From an uncultured Clostridia bacterium (lineage in GTDB: Bacteria > Bacillota > Clostridia > Christensenellales > Aristaeellaceae): a DNA stretch of 20,908 nucleotides. The notes beneath the pieces are model-generated. The model made no database searches. It was not told where the DNA came from and was given only the letters and a program-made list of their open reading frames with translations. Below are positions 1 to 7,729 of the stretch, one piece after another. The position numbers and the translations under genes are program-made. Numbering within the stretch: position 1 is the stretch's first letter; each line of letters begins with the position of its first letter. The DNA is taken from assembly GCA_946410395.1 (NCBI GenBank), contig CAMKAE010000010.1, positions 1-20,908 of the forward strand, in the 5' to 3' direction.

Positions 1-1512
1 GAGCACAGCGTCAGCGGCTATGACACGCTCATCAGCAACGCGCTTTACACCGAGGCGGACTTCGCCTTTGAGGGCGAGGCGGCCGCGGCGCGCACCGACG
101 CCGGCCTCACGGCCATGGGCCTGACCCCCGAACAGTTCACCAACCTGAATCCCAACTTTGCGGATGTGACCTTCCAGGTCACCGACGGCTCGCAGGAGAT
201 CCTGCCGATCCGGGCGGTTGCCACCGTGACGGGCCACTTCAGCGTGAACCGCTACGACGCGGCCGAGCACAGCGCGACCGGCTATGACATCACCTTCAGC
301 ACGCCGCTCTACAGCGAGGCTGACGTGGTGTTCACCGGCACGGCTGAGGCTGCCCGGACGAATGTCGGCCGGACGGACATGGGCCTGACGGCGGAGCAGT
401 TCAGCAACAGCAACGCAAACTTCTCCGAAGTGGTGTTCCGCGTCACCGACGGCTATCAGACCATTACCCCGGCGCCTGTGCGCCTGACGGTAACGGGCAA
501 CACCGGCGACGACCTCTACGACGGCGAGGAGCACAGCGTGACCGGCTTCCGTGCCGAGTCTGACAACGACCTGTTTGATGTGGAGGCCGACCTGGTCTTC
601 ACGGGCGATGCCACGGCGGAGCGGACGGAAGTCGGCGTGACGAGCATGAACCTGCGCGAAGCGGACTTCGGCACCGACAACGCCAACTTCGAGATTCTCG
701 AGGTGAACATCGACGACGGCTACCAGGCCATCGAACCCACGCAGGTGACGGTCACCATCACCGAGCACGGCAGCGAAACGCCCTATGACGGCGAAACCCA
801 CACGGTCAGCGGCTACGATGTGAGCATTGACAGCGAGCTGTACACCGAGGCGGACTTCACCTTCAGCGGCAGCGACACCGTGAGCGGCAAGGACGCCGGC
901 ACCTACGAGATGAACCTCAAGCCGGAGGACTTCACCAACACCAACGAAAACTTCACGGTGCGTTTCGTGATCGTGGACAAGCAGATGGTCATCGAGCCGA
1001 TCGACGTGACGGTGACCATCGTCGGCACGAACGATACCTCGGACTACGACGGCGCCGAGCACAGCGTGAGCGGTTACACCGCCACGGCGAGCAGCGCGCT
1101 CTACGACGTGACGAAGGACTTCACCTTCAGCGGCACAGACGAGGCAAAGCGCACGGACGCCGGCACCACGAACATGGGCCTGACGGCGGAGCAGTTCACG
1201 AACACCAACGCGAACTTCGCCAACGTGACCTTCGAGGTGACGGACGGCTACCAGACCATCAGCCCGATCGACGTGACGGTGACCATCGTCGGCAACGAGG
1301 CGACGGTCCTCTACGACGGACAGCCCCACAGCGCCGCCGGCTACACCGTGAGCATCGACAACTCGCTCTACACCGAGGCGGACTTCACCTTCAGCGGAAA
1401 CGCCACGGTGACCGGGACCGACGTGGGCAATTCCCGCATGACCATCAGCGCCGCGGACTTTGCCAACACCAACGAGAACTTCGCCGCGGTGACCTTCAAG
1501 GTCACGCCCGGC
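1..1512 (+). repeat. Tandem ~264-bp coding repeats (type A, EHSVSGY class)
   Basis: Equivalent codons (the residue pair after YDG-x, usually EH) fall at bases 1, 265, 529, 796, 1057 and 1324, giving periods of 264, 264, 267, 261 and 267. The unit is about 88 residues and keeps phase throughout. Adjacent units share long near-identical nucleotide stretches, for example around 1000-1030 and 1262-1293, so recent duplication or gene conversion is likely. The array continues upstream of the window. Confidence 0.85.
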
Positions 1513-4500
1513 ACCCTGGTCATCACGCCGCGGATCCTGACCCTGGTCAGCGCGGATGATGCCAAGGAGTACGACGGCGCACCGCTGACCAACGACACGG
1601 TCACCGTGGAGGGCGACGGCTTCGCGGAAGGCGAGGGCGCGACCTACGACGTGACCGGCAGCCAGACGCTGGTGGGCAGCAGCCCGAACACCTTCACCTA
1701 CACCCTGAACGAGAACACCAAGGCCGGGAACTACGACATTGAGATCCAGGCCGGCACCCTGACCGTGAAGGACCGCACCGAAAAGTACGCCGTCACGGTG
1801 GAGGCCAACAGCGACGAGGCCGACTATGACGGCACCGAGCACACGGTCTCCGGCTTCAAGACCCTGACCTTCACGGTGGAGGGCAACAGCTACACCGTGG
1901 AAGGCCTGAGCGCGACTGCCCGCAGGACCAACGCGGGCGAGAGCGTCAACAGCATCGGCGGCACCGCCCGGGTGCTCGACGCCGCCGGCCATGACGTCAC
2001 CGCGCAGTTCACCGTGACCCTGGTGAACGGCAAGCTGACCGTCAACCGGATCCCCGTGACCATCGCGACCGGCAGCGCCGAGAAGGCCTACGACGGCACG
2101 GCGCTGACCAGCGCGGAGACGACGATCAACGGCCTGGTGAGTGGCGAGACCGTCACCCTGACGGCTACCGGCAGCCAGACCGAGGTGGGCGCTTCCGACA
2201 ACACCTACAGCATTGTCTGGTCCGGCGCCAGCGCGGACAACTACACCGTGACGGATGAGCTGGGCACCCTGACGATCACCCCGAACAGCACCGCGGTCAC
2301 CCTGACCGCCGGCAGCGCCGAAAAGGTGTATGACGGTACGGCCCTGACCCTCGACCGGGTGACGGCTTCCGGTCTGCCCGCCGGCTTCACCGCCGACGCG
2401 CATGCCGCCGGCAGCCGGACCGATGCGGGCGAGAGCGCCAACAAGGTGGCGGAGGGCTGGACCATCCGCAACGCCGCGGGTAAGGACAGAACCGCGAACT
2501 TCACCGCCGTGACCACCGTGGACGGCGCGCTGAAGGTGACCCCGAAGCCCGTGACGATCACCACCGGCAGCGCGGCGAAGGAGTATGACGGCACAGCCCT
2601 GACCAACGCCCTGGCGACAATCGACGGGCTGGTGACGGGCGAGACCGTCACCCTGACGGCCACCGGCAGCCAGACCGACATCGGCGCCTCCGACAACACC
2701 TACAGCATCGTCTGGTCCGGCGCTGACGCAAACAACTACACCGTGACCGAGAAACTGGGCACCCTGACGGTGACGGCCAACACGGCCACCGTCACCCTGA
2801 CCGCAGGCAACGCCCGCAAGACCTATGACGGCCTGCCCCTGGCCAACCCGACGGTGACGGCCTCCGGCCTGCCCGAGGGCTTCACGGCGGAGGCCACCGC
2901 GGCCTGCGAGGACGGCGAGGACTGGTACTTCGCCGGCGAAGCGGCCAACAAGGTTCAGGACGGCTTCGTCATCCGCGACGCGGAGGGCAACGATGTGACG
3001 GACCGCTTCAAGAGCGTTGAGCGCGTGGACGGCCTGCTGATCATCGACCCGAAGCCCGTGCACGTGAAGACTTCCTCCGACTCGAAGAAGTATGACGGCA
3101 CGCCGCTGACCAGCGAGGACGCTGAACTGGTGGGCCTGGTGGAGGGCGAGATCGCCTTTGTCACCGCCAACGGTAGCATCACCGATGTGGGCACCGCGGT
3201 GAATACCTACAGCGAGGACGACATCGTGTGGCTGACGCCCATGTTCAACTACACGCTCACACCTGCGGAGGACGAGCTGGGCACCCTGACGGTCGTCGCC
3301 AGCGACGTGGAAGTGATCCTGATCGCCGGCAGCGCTGCGAAGGACTACGACGGCAAGCCGCTGACCAACAGCGCGGTTGAGGCCAAGTACCTGCCCGAGG
3401 GCTTCACCTGGACGGCCACCGCCTCCGGCAGCCAGACGGACGCCGGCACCGGCACCAACACCGTGGACGACGGCTACCGCATCTTCGACACCGAGGGCAA
3501 TGACGTGACCGACAGCTTCACCCATGTGGAGAAGATCCCGGGCGAGCTGTATGTGCGGCCCATCCCGCTGACCGTGGCCACCGGCTCGGGCAGCAAGGCC
3601 TACGACGGCACGCCGCTGACTGAGGAAGAGACGTCCGTCACCGGCCTGGTGCAGGGCGAGACCGTCAAGCTGACGGCCACCGGCAGCCAGACCGAGGTGG
3701 GCACCTCCGGGAACACCTACAGCATCGAATGGCTCACCGCCAAGGAAACCAACTACACCCTGACCGAGGATCTGGGCACCCTGACGGTGGTGGCCAACAC
3801 CCAGACCGTGACCCTGACCGCGGCTGACGGCGAGAAGGTCTATGACGGCACGGCCCTGACCAACGCCGAAGTGACGGCGGAGGGCCTGCCGGAAGGCTTC
3901 ACCGTGACGGCAACTGCCAGCGGCAGCCAGACCGACGCCGGCGCAAGCGACAACACCGTGGAAGCCGGCTGGAAGATCCTGAACGCCGCGGGCGAGGACC
4001 GCACCGCGAACTTCACGAACGTGGTGACGAACAAGGGCACCCTGACCGTGACGAAGCGCAGCGTGACACTGACCAGCGCGGACGCCGACAAGCCCTACGA
4101 CGGCACCGCCCTGACCGAGGGCACCGTGAGCGTGAGCGGCGACGGCTTCGCGCAGGACGAAGGCGCGGCGTACGACGTCACCGGCACCCAGACCCTGATC
4201 GGCAGCAGCGACAACACCTTTACCTACATGCTCAACGACGGCACCAAGGCAGAGAACTACGACATCACGACGGTCTTCGGAAACCTGACCGTCACCGGTG
4301 ACGACGTGATCGAAGCCACAAAGAACGCGGCGGATCCCGAGGAACCCTACCGGCTGGGCGAGCGCATCCCCTTCACCATCGAGGTGAAGAACATCAGCGA
4401 CGCGGACCTGACCGACCTGGTGATCACGGATCCCACCGCCGACATGGTGCCCGGCGCCGGCTACAGCGTGGACGGGGCGCATCAGGCCACGATCCCGCTG

Positions 4501-5451
4501 CTGAGCGCAGGCGCGACGGTGCGCGTGAACGTGACCCACACCGTGGAGCCCGCCGACATCCTGGCTGGCGGCTATGAGAACAGGGCGTACATCCGCCAGC
4601 CCGACGGAAAGACCCGCGAGGTCACCGCCTTCACCGGCAGCCTGGTTGAGCCCGAAACGGCGCTCAGCGTGACCCTGACGGTCACCAACGAGCACGCCGA
4701 CGGCACGCCCTTCGGCCTGGACGAGACCGTCGCCTATGAGACCACGGTCACCAACGACAGCAATGTGGACCTCTTCAATGTGAAGGTGACGGACATCCGG
4801 ACGGGCCTGAGCGAAACCATTGACGTCCTGCATCCCGGCGAGAAGCGGACCTTCACCTCCGAGTACACGGTGACAACGGAAGATCTGGCTGCGGACACCC
4901 TGGAGAACACGGCCACAGCCGAGGCGGACCCCGTCGGGGACAATGTGCCTCGCGACGAGGCCACGGCCGTCACCGCCATCGGTCAGACCTACACCCTGAC
5001 CATCCGGTACTGGATTGACGGCGTGCAGCTGGTCGACAGCGTGAGCTACACCTTCGCCTATGGCGAGGCGTACGACGTGGAGACGCCCGCGATGGAGGGC
5101 TATGAGCCGGACATCGCGCGCGTGCAGGGCACCCTGACGCAGGACACCGTGGCGGACGTCAACTACACAGCCCGGATCTACACCCTCACCATCCACTACC
5201 GCTATGCCGCCGGCGGCGTGGCGCGCCCGGACTACACCGGCCAGGTGGCCTTCGGTACGGACTTCCGCGTCACATCCCCGATCATTGACGGCTATGTGGC
5301 CAACCGGCTGCGGATCACGGGCACCATGGAAGCCCACGACATGGAATTCACCGTGCTCTACACGGCCAACAACACCATCGTCATCGATGAGCCCGCAACG
5401 CCTCTGGGCATCGGCGGCGCGTACATCAACGTGGGCGAGACCATCGAGTAA
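1..5451 (+). CDS. Giant repetitive secreted/surface protein, 5'-partial (YDG/MBG-type repeats, DUF11-like and MucBP-like domains)
   Basis: The frame is open from base 1 and the repeat pattern is already under way there, so the start lies upstream; about 1816 codons are visible, ending in TAA. Domains in order: about six ~88-residue repeats (YDG-x-EHSVSGY, then LYTEADFTFSG, then NxNFxxVTFxVTDGYQ) to about base 1510; ten YDGxxLT domains plus one YDGTEHTVSG domain (bases 1520-4300); two DUF11-like beta-sandwich domains (4303-4980, with EVKNISDADLTDLVITDP and TTVTNDSNVDLFNVKVTD); two MucBP-like ~65-residue domains (4990-5370); then the tail TPLGIGGAYINVGETIE. The composition is acidic and Thr-rich with almost no Cys, typical of an extracellular stalk or adhesin. 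There is no LPxTG, C-terminal hydrophobic segment, SLH or choline-binding repeat, so anchoring is unknown. Domain naming is from motif recognition. An adhesin or matrix role is inference. Confidence 0.9.
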   Translation, partial: EHSVSGYDTLISNALYTEADFAFEGEAAAARTDAGLTAMGLTPEQFTNLNPNFADVTFQVTDGSQEILPIRAVATVTGHFSVNRYDAAEHSATGYDITFSTPLYSEADVVFTGTAEAARTNVGRTDMGLTAEQFSNSNANFSEVVFRVTDGYQTITPAPVRLTVTGNTGDDLYDGEEHSVTGFRAESDNDLFDVEADLVFTGDATAERTEVGVTSMNLREADFGTDNANFEILEVNIDDGYQAIEPTQVTVTITEHGSETPYDGETHTVSGYDVSIDSELYTEADFTFSGSDTVSGKDAGTYEMNLKPEDFTNTNENFTVRFVIVDKQMVIEPIDVTVTIVGTNDTSDYDGAEHSVSGYTATASSALYDVTKDFTFSGTDEAKRTDAGTTNMGLTAEQFTNTNANFANVTFEVTDGYQTISPIDVTVTIVGNEATVLYDGQPHSAAGYTVSIDNSLYTEADFTFSGNATVTGTDVGNSRMTISAADFANTNENFAAVTFKVTPGTLVITPRILTLVSADDAKEYDGAPLTNDTVTVEGDGFAEGEGATYDVTGSQTLVGSSPNTFTYTLNENTKAGNYDIEIQAGTLTVKDRTEKYAVTVEANSDEADYDGTEHTVSGFKTLTFTVEGNSYTVEGLSATARRTNAGESVNSIGGTARVLDAAGHDVTAQFTVTLVNGKLTVNRIPVTIATGSAEKAYDGTALTSAETTINGLVSGETVTLTATGSQTEVGASDNTYSIVWSGASADNYTVTDELGTLTITPNSTAVTLTAGSAEKVYDGTALTLDRVTASGLPAGFTADAHAAGSRTDAGESANKVAEGWTIRNAAGKDRTANFTAVTTVDGALKVTPKPVTITTGSAAKEYDGTALTNALATIDGLVTGETVTLTATGSQTDIGASDNTYSIVWSGADANNYTVTEKLGTLTVTANTATVTLTAGNARKTYDGLPLANPTVTASGLPEGFTAEATAACEDGEDWYFAGEAANKVQDGFVIRDAEGNDVTDRFKSVERVDGLLIIDPKPVHVKTSSDSKKYDGTPLTSEDAELVGLVEGEIAFVTANGSITDVGTAVNTYSEDDIVWLTPMFNYTLTPAEDELGTLTVVASDVEVILIAGSAAKDYDGKPLTNSAVEAKYLPEGFTWTATASGSQTDAGTGTNTVDDGYRIFDTEGNDVTDSFTHVEKIPGELYVRPIPLTVATGSGSKAYDGTPLTEEETSVTGLVQGETVKLTATGSQTEVGTSGNTYSIEWLTAKETNYTLTEDLGTLTVVANTQTVTLTAADGEKVYDGTALTNAEVTAEGLPEGFTVTATASGSQTDAGASDNTVEAGWKILNAAGEDRTANFTNVVTNKGTLTVTKRSVTLTSADADKPYDGTALTEGTVSVSGDGFAQDEGAAYDVTGTQTLIGSSDNTFTYMLNDGTKAENYDITTVFGNLTVTGDDVIEATKNAADPEEPYRLGERIPFTIEVKNISDADLTDLVITDPTADMVPGAGYSVDGAHQATIPLLSAGATVRVNVTHTVEPADILAGGYENRAYIRQPDGKTREVTAFTGSLVEPETALSVTLTVTNEHADGTPFGLDETVAYETTVTNDSNVDLFNVKVTDIRTGLSETIDVLHPGEKRTFTSEYTVTTEDLAADTLENTATAEADPVGDNVPRDEATAVTAIGQTYTLTIRYWIDGVQLVDSVSYTFAYGEAYDVETPAMEGYEPDIARVQGTLTQDTVADVNYTARIYTLTIHYRYAAGGVARPDYTGQVAFGTDFRVTSPIIDGYVANRLRITGTMEAHDMEFTVLYTANNTIVIDEPATPLGIGGAYINVGETIE
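2053..4059 (+). repeat. Four copies of a ~500-bp two-domain super-repeat (YDGxxLT class)
   Basis: Two different YDGxxLT domains alternate four times. The first type carries GETVTLTATGSQTEVG and NTYSIVW; the second carries GLPxGFT, ATASGSQTDAG and a following ANFTxV segment. First-type YDG codons lie near 2089, 2584, 3091 and 3598, so the super-repeat period is 495-507 bases. A third type (GDGFAxxEGAxYDVTG, NTFTYxLN, NYDI) occurs once on each side, near 1570 and 4096. Confidence 0.8.
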
Positions 5452-5471
5452 CCCAATCCCAGACAACGTTT

Positions 5472-5505
5472 CCCCGGCATGCGGGCTCCGGTCCGCATGC
5501 CGGGG
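5472..5505 (+). terminator. Perfect 13-bp hairpin after the surface-protein gene (possible terminator)
   Basis: Arms CCCCGGCATGCGG (5472-5484) and CCGCATGCCGGGG (5493-5505) pair perfectly around an 8-base loop, 20 bases after the TAA stop. The bases that follow (CTTCATCCC) contain no T run, so it does not look like a classic intrinsic terminator. It could stop transcription inefficiently or protect the 3' end of the mRNA. Confidence 0.5.
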
Positions 5506-5589
5506 CTTCATCCCAACCCCAGTGTCCGGCTCCGGACGAAAAACGGTGGGGATCTCCGGATCCTCCCCGGCAGAGAGAAGGACGAGATC

Positions 5590-7530
5590 ATGGCCAAGAA
5601 ATGGATGGCGGCCCTCGCCGCGCTGATGCTGCTGACCGGCTGCCTCTCCGCGTTTGCGGAGGAGGCGGAGGCCCTGCCCGACACCCTGACGGTGGCGGTC
5701 ACCACACCCATGACCGGCAACTTTTTCACCGCCCTGTGGGGCAACGCCAGCAGTGACGTGGATGTCCGCATTCTGCTGCACGGCTGCAACCTGGTGGAGT
5801 GGGACGGCGCCAACGGCATGTTCACGGCAAACCCGCAGACAGTGGAAAGCCTGGCGGTGACCCAGGACGCGGCCACCGGCGACCGCACCTACACCCTGGT
5901 GCTCAGGCCCGGCCTGCGCTACTCCGACGGCTCGCCCATCACGGCCTGGGACTATGCCTTCTCCGTCCTGCTGACCATGGCGCCCGAGATGGCGGCCATC
6001 GGCGGCAACGTGCGGCCTCCGCTGTATCTGGCGGGATGCGAACAGTATCTGAGCGGGGAGGCCCAGGCCCTCGCGGGCGTGCGGGTCATCGCGGAGGATC
6101 AGCTGGCCTTCACGGTCCGGGGCGAATACCTGCCCTACTTCTATGAGCTGGGCCTGCTGGACTGCGTGCCCTATCCCATCGCCGTCATCGCGCCCGGTGT
6201 GCGGGTGACCGACGACGGCCAGGGCGTGTACCTGACCAACGCGGATCCGGATGCCGAAGCGCCTGCCTTCACGGCGGAACTGCTGGCGGCGACGATCCTC
6301 GACGAGACAAACGGCTACCGCACGCATCCCACGGTGGTCAGCGGCCCCTACACCCTGGCTTCCTATTCAGACGGCGTGGCGGTCTTCGACCGCAACCCCT
6401 GCAGCGCGCTCGCCCCGAAAATCGAGCACCTGGTGTTCCGCAGCCTGAGCCAGGAGGAACTCATCCCGGCGCTGGAGCGCGGGGAGGTCGGCCTGCTCAA
6501 CAAGGTCAGCGACATGGCAGTGATCCAGGCGGGCCAGCAGCTGGCGAGCGAGCACCCGGATGCCTTCACCTTCGTCAACTATCCCCGCACGGGGCTGAGC
6601 ATGCTGAGCTTCAACGCGGACCACGAGGCTGTGGCGGACAAGCGCGTGCGGCAGGCGATCGCCCTGCTGATCGACCGGGACGCCTTCGCGGCGCAGACGG
6701 TTGGCGGCTACGGCCAGCGCGTGGACGGCTTCTACGGCCTGGGCCAGTGGATGTTCAGGCTGCTCAGCGGCACGGTGCCTCCGCCGGTGCAGGCGCAGGA
6801 GACGGAAGACGCGGCCACGCAGTCGGCCTATGAGACCGCGCTGGCGGAATGGGCGGAGCTCTCCCTGGAAAGCCTGCCCACTTACGAAAGAGACCCGCAG
6901 GCCGCCGCGGCGCTGCTGGAGGAAGCCGGCTGGACACCGGACGAAGCCACGGGCCTGCGGGTCCGGGACGGCGAGACCCTGTCCCTGCGCCTGGCCTATC
7001 CGACGGGCAGCCTGGCGGCTCCCGCGCTGGAAGCCCTGCTGCCGGACATGCTGGCGGAGGGCGGCATCTCCCTGACGCTGGAGGCGGTGCCCATGGCGGA
7101 ACTGCTGCCCCAGTACTATCACATGGCCGCGAGCGACTATGACCTGTTCTTCATGGCCACCAACTTTGATCTGCTCTATGATCCCTCCAACAGCTTCGTC
7201 ACCGACGAGGCGGGGAATCACATCTGGGCCGCAGCGGGGCTGGCGGACGAGGCGCTCTACGAGGCGGCTGTGGCCATGCGCGCCACGGAGCCCGGCGACC
7301 TGCTGAGCTACTGCAAGGCCTGGCTGCGCTTCGAGGCGGAGTTTGAGGACGCGCTGCCGGCCATCCCGCTGTACTCCAACGTGTACTTTGACTTCCACAC
7401 CGCATGGCTGCAGGACTATCAGATTGCGTCCAACGTCTCTTGGTCCACCGCCATTCCGGCGGCCTGGTTCGGGGAGCCGGCGGCCGCGGAGCCTGCGGAG
7501 GAGAACGACGGGCTCGTCTTCGACGACTGA
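5590..7530 (+). CDS. ABC transporter solute-binding lipoprotein, family 5 (oligopeptide/dipeptide type)
   Basis: 646 residues. The ATG at 5590 is chosen over an upstream in-frame ATG (5479) because it follows an AGAAGG site at 5576-5581 and begins a proper signal peptide (MAKKW, hydrophobic stretch, LTGC lipobox with Cys18). SBP_bac_5 features: LRPGLRYSDGSPITAWDYAFS near residues 100-120, GPYTLASYSDGVAVFDRNP near 250-270, LSFNADHEAVADKRVRQAIALLIDRDAF near 335-365, and PAIPLYSNVYFDFH near the C-terminus. Length is slightly above the usual 500-600 residues, with a Gln/Glu/Ala-rich insertion near 400-425. It should bind a peptide or similar solute outside the membrane and deliver it to an ABC permease. 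No permease or ATPase genes lie beside it, so its partners must be elsewhere. Substrate cannot be read from sequence. Confidence 0.88.
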   Translation: MAKKWMAALAALMLLTGCLSAFAEEAEALPDTLTVAVTTPMTGNFFTALWGNASSDVDVRILLHGCNLVEWDGANGMFTANPQTVESLAVTQDAATGDRTYTLVLRPGLRYSDGSPITAWDYAFSVLLTMAPEMAAIGGNVRPPLYLAGCEQYLSGEAQALAGVRVIAEDQLAFTVRGEYLPYFYELGLLDCVPYPIAVIAPGVRVTDDGQGVYLTNADPDAEAPAFTAELLAATILDETNGYRTHPTVVSGPYTLASYSDGVAVFDRNPCSALAPKIEHLVFRSLSQEELIPALERGEVGLLNKVSDMAVIQAGQQLASEHPDAFTFVNYPRTGLSMLSFNADHEAVADKRVRQAIALLIDRDAFAAQTVGGYGQRVDGFYGLGQWMFRLLSGTVPPPVQAQETEDAATQSAYETALAEWAELSLESLPTYERDPQAAAALLEEAGWTPDEATGLRVRDGETLSLRLAYPTGSLAAPALEALLPDMLAEGGISLTLEAVPMAELLPQYYHMAASDYDLFFMATNFDLLYDPSNSFVTDEAGNHIWAAAGLADEALYEAAVAMRATEPGDLLSYCKAWLRFEAEFEDALPAIPLYSNVYFDFHTAWLQDYQIASNVSWSTAIPAAWFGEPAAAEPAEENDGLVFDD

Positions 7531-7548
7531 GCCCAAACAGGGCAACCC

Positions 7549-7579
7549 AAGCCGGAGGGCAATGCGCTCTCCGGCTTTT
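7549..7579 (+). terminator. Intrinsic terminator after the solute-binding lipoprotein gene
   Basis: Arms AAGCCGGAG (7549-7557) and CTCCGGCTT (7569-7577) pair perfectly over an 11-base loop and run into TTTT (7576-7579). It sits 19 bases after the TGA stop. Confidence 0.8.
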
Positions 7580-7617
7580 CCGTGCGGAGGAAAAACCGCG
7601 GAAAACCCGAAAAGCCC

Positions 7618-7646
7618 TTGTCTCCCGCGGGAAAATGCGATATGAT
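7618..7646 (+). promoter_or_regulatory. Sigma-70/SigA-type promoter for the c-di-GMP/pilus operon
   Basis: A -35 box TTGTCT (7618-7623) is followed by exactly 17 bases and a -10 box TATGAT (7641-7646). It lies between the preceding terminator and the first gene of the operon. Expected transcription start is about 7652-7654, leaving a leader of roughly 75 bases. I see no other comparable promoter before the terminator at 16312. Confidence 0.75.
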
Positions 7647-7681
7647 ATACAGGAAAGTTTGTGAATATCGAAAACCGGATG

Positions 7682-7704
7682 CGAAGGGCTTTTCCTTCGA
7701 TTTT
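7682..7704 (+). promoter_or_regulatory. Leader hairpin with short U-rich tail (possible attenuator)
   Basis: Arms CGAAGG (7682-7687) and CCTTCG (7694-7699) close over a 6-base loop and are followed by ATTTT. It lies in the leader between the predicted transcription start and the first start codon. The stem is short, so termination would be weak; regulation is speculative. Confidence 0.3.
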
Positions 7705-7729
7705 GACGAAAAGCGAAAGGATGCTTGCA

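Noticed and set aside
1..5451. The repeat arrays as a CRISPR or non-coding satellite
   Set aside because: Period is a multiple of three, the frame is open throughout and variation is mainly at the protein level, so these are coding domain repeats.
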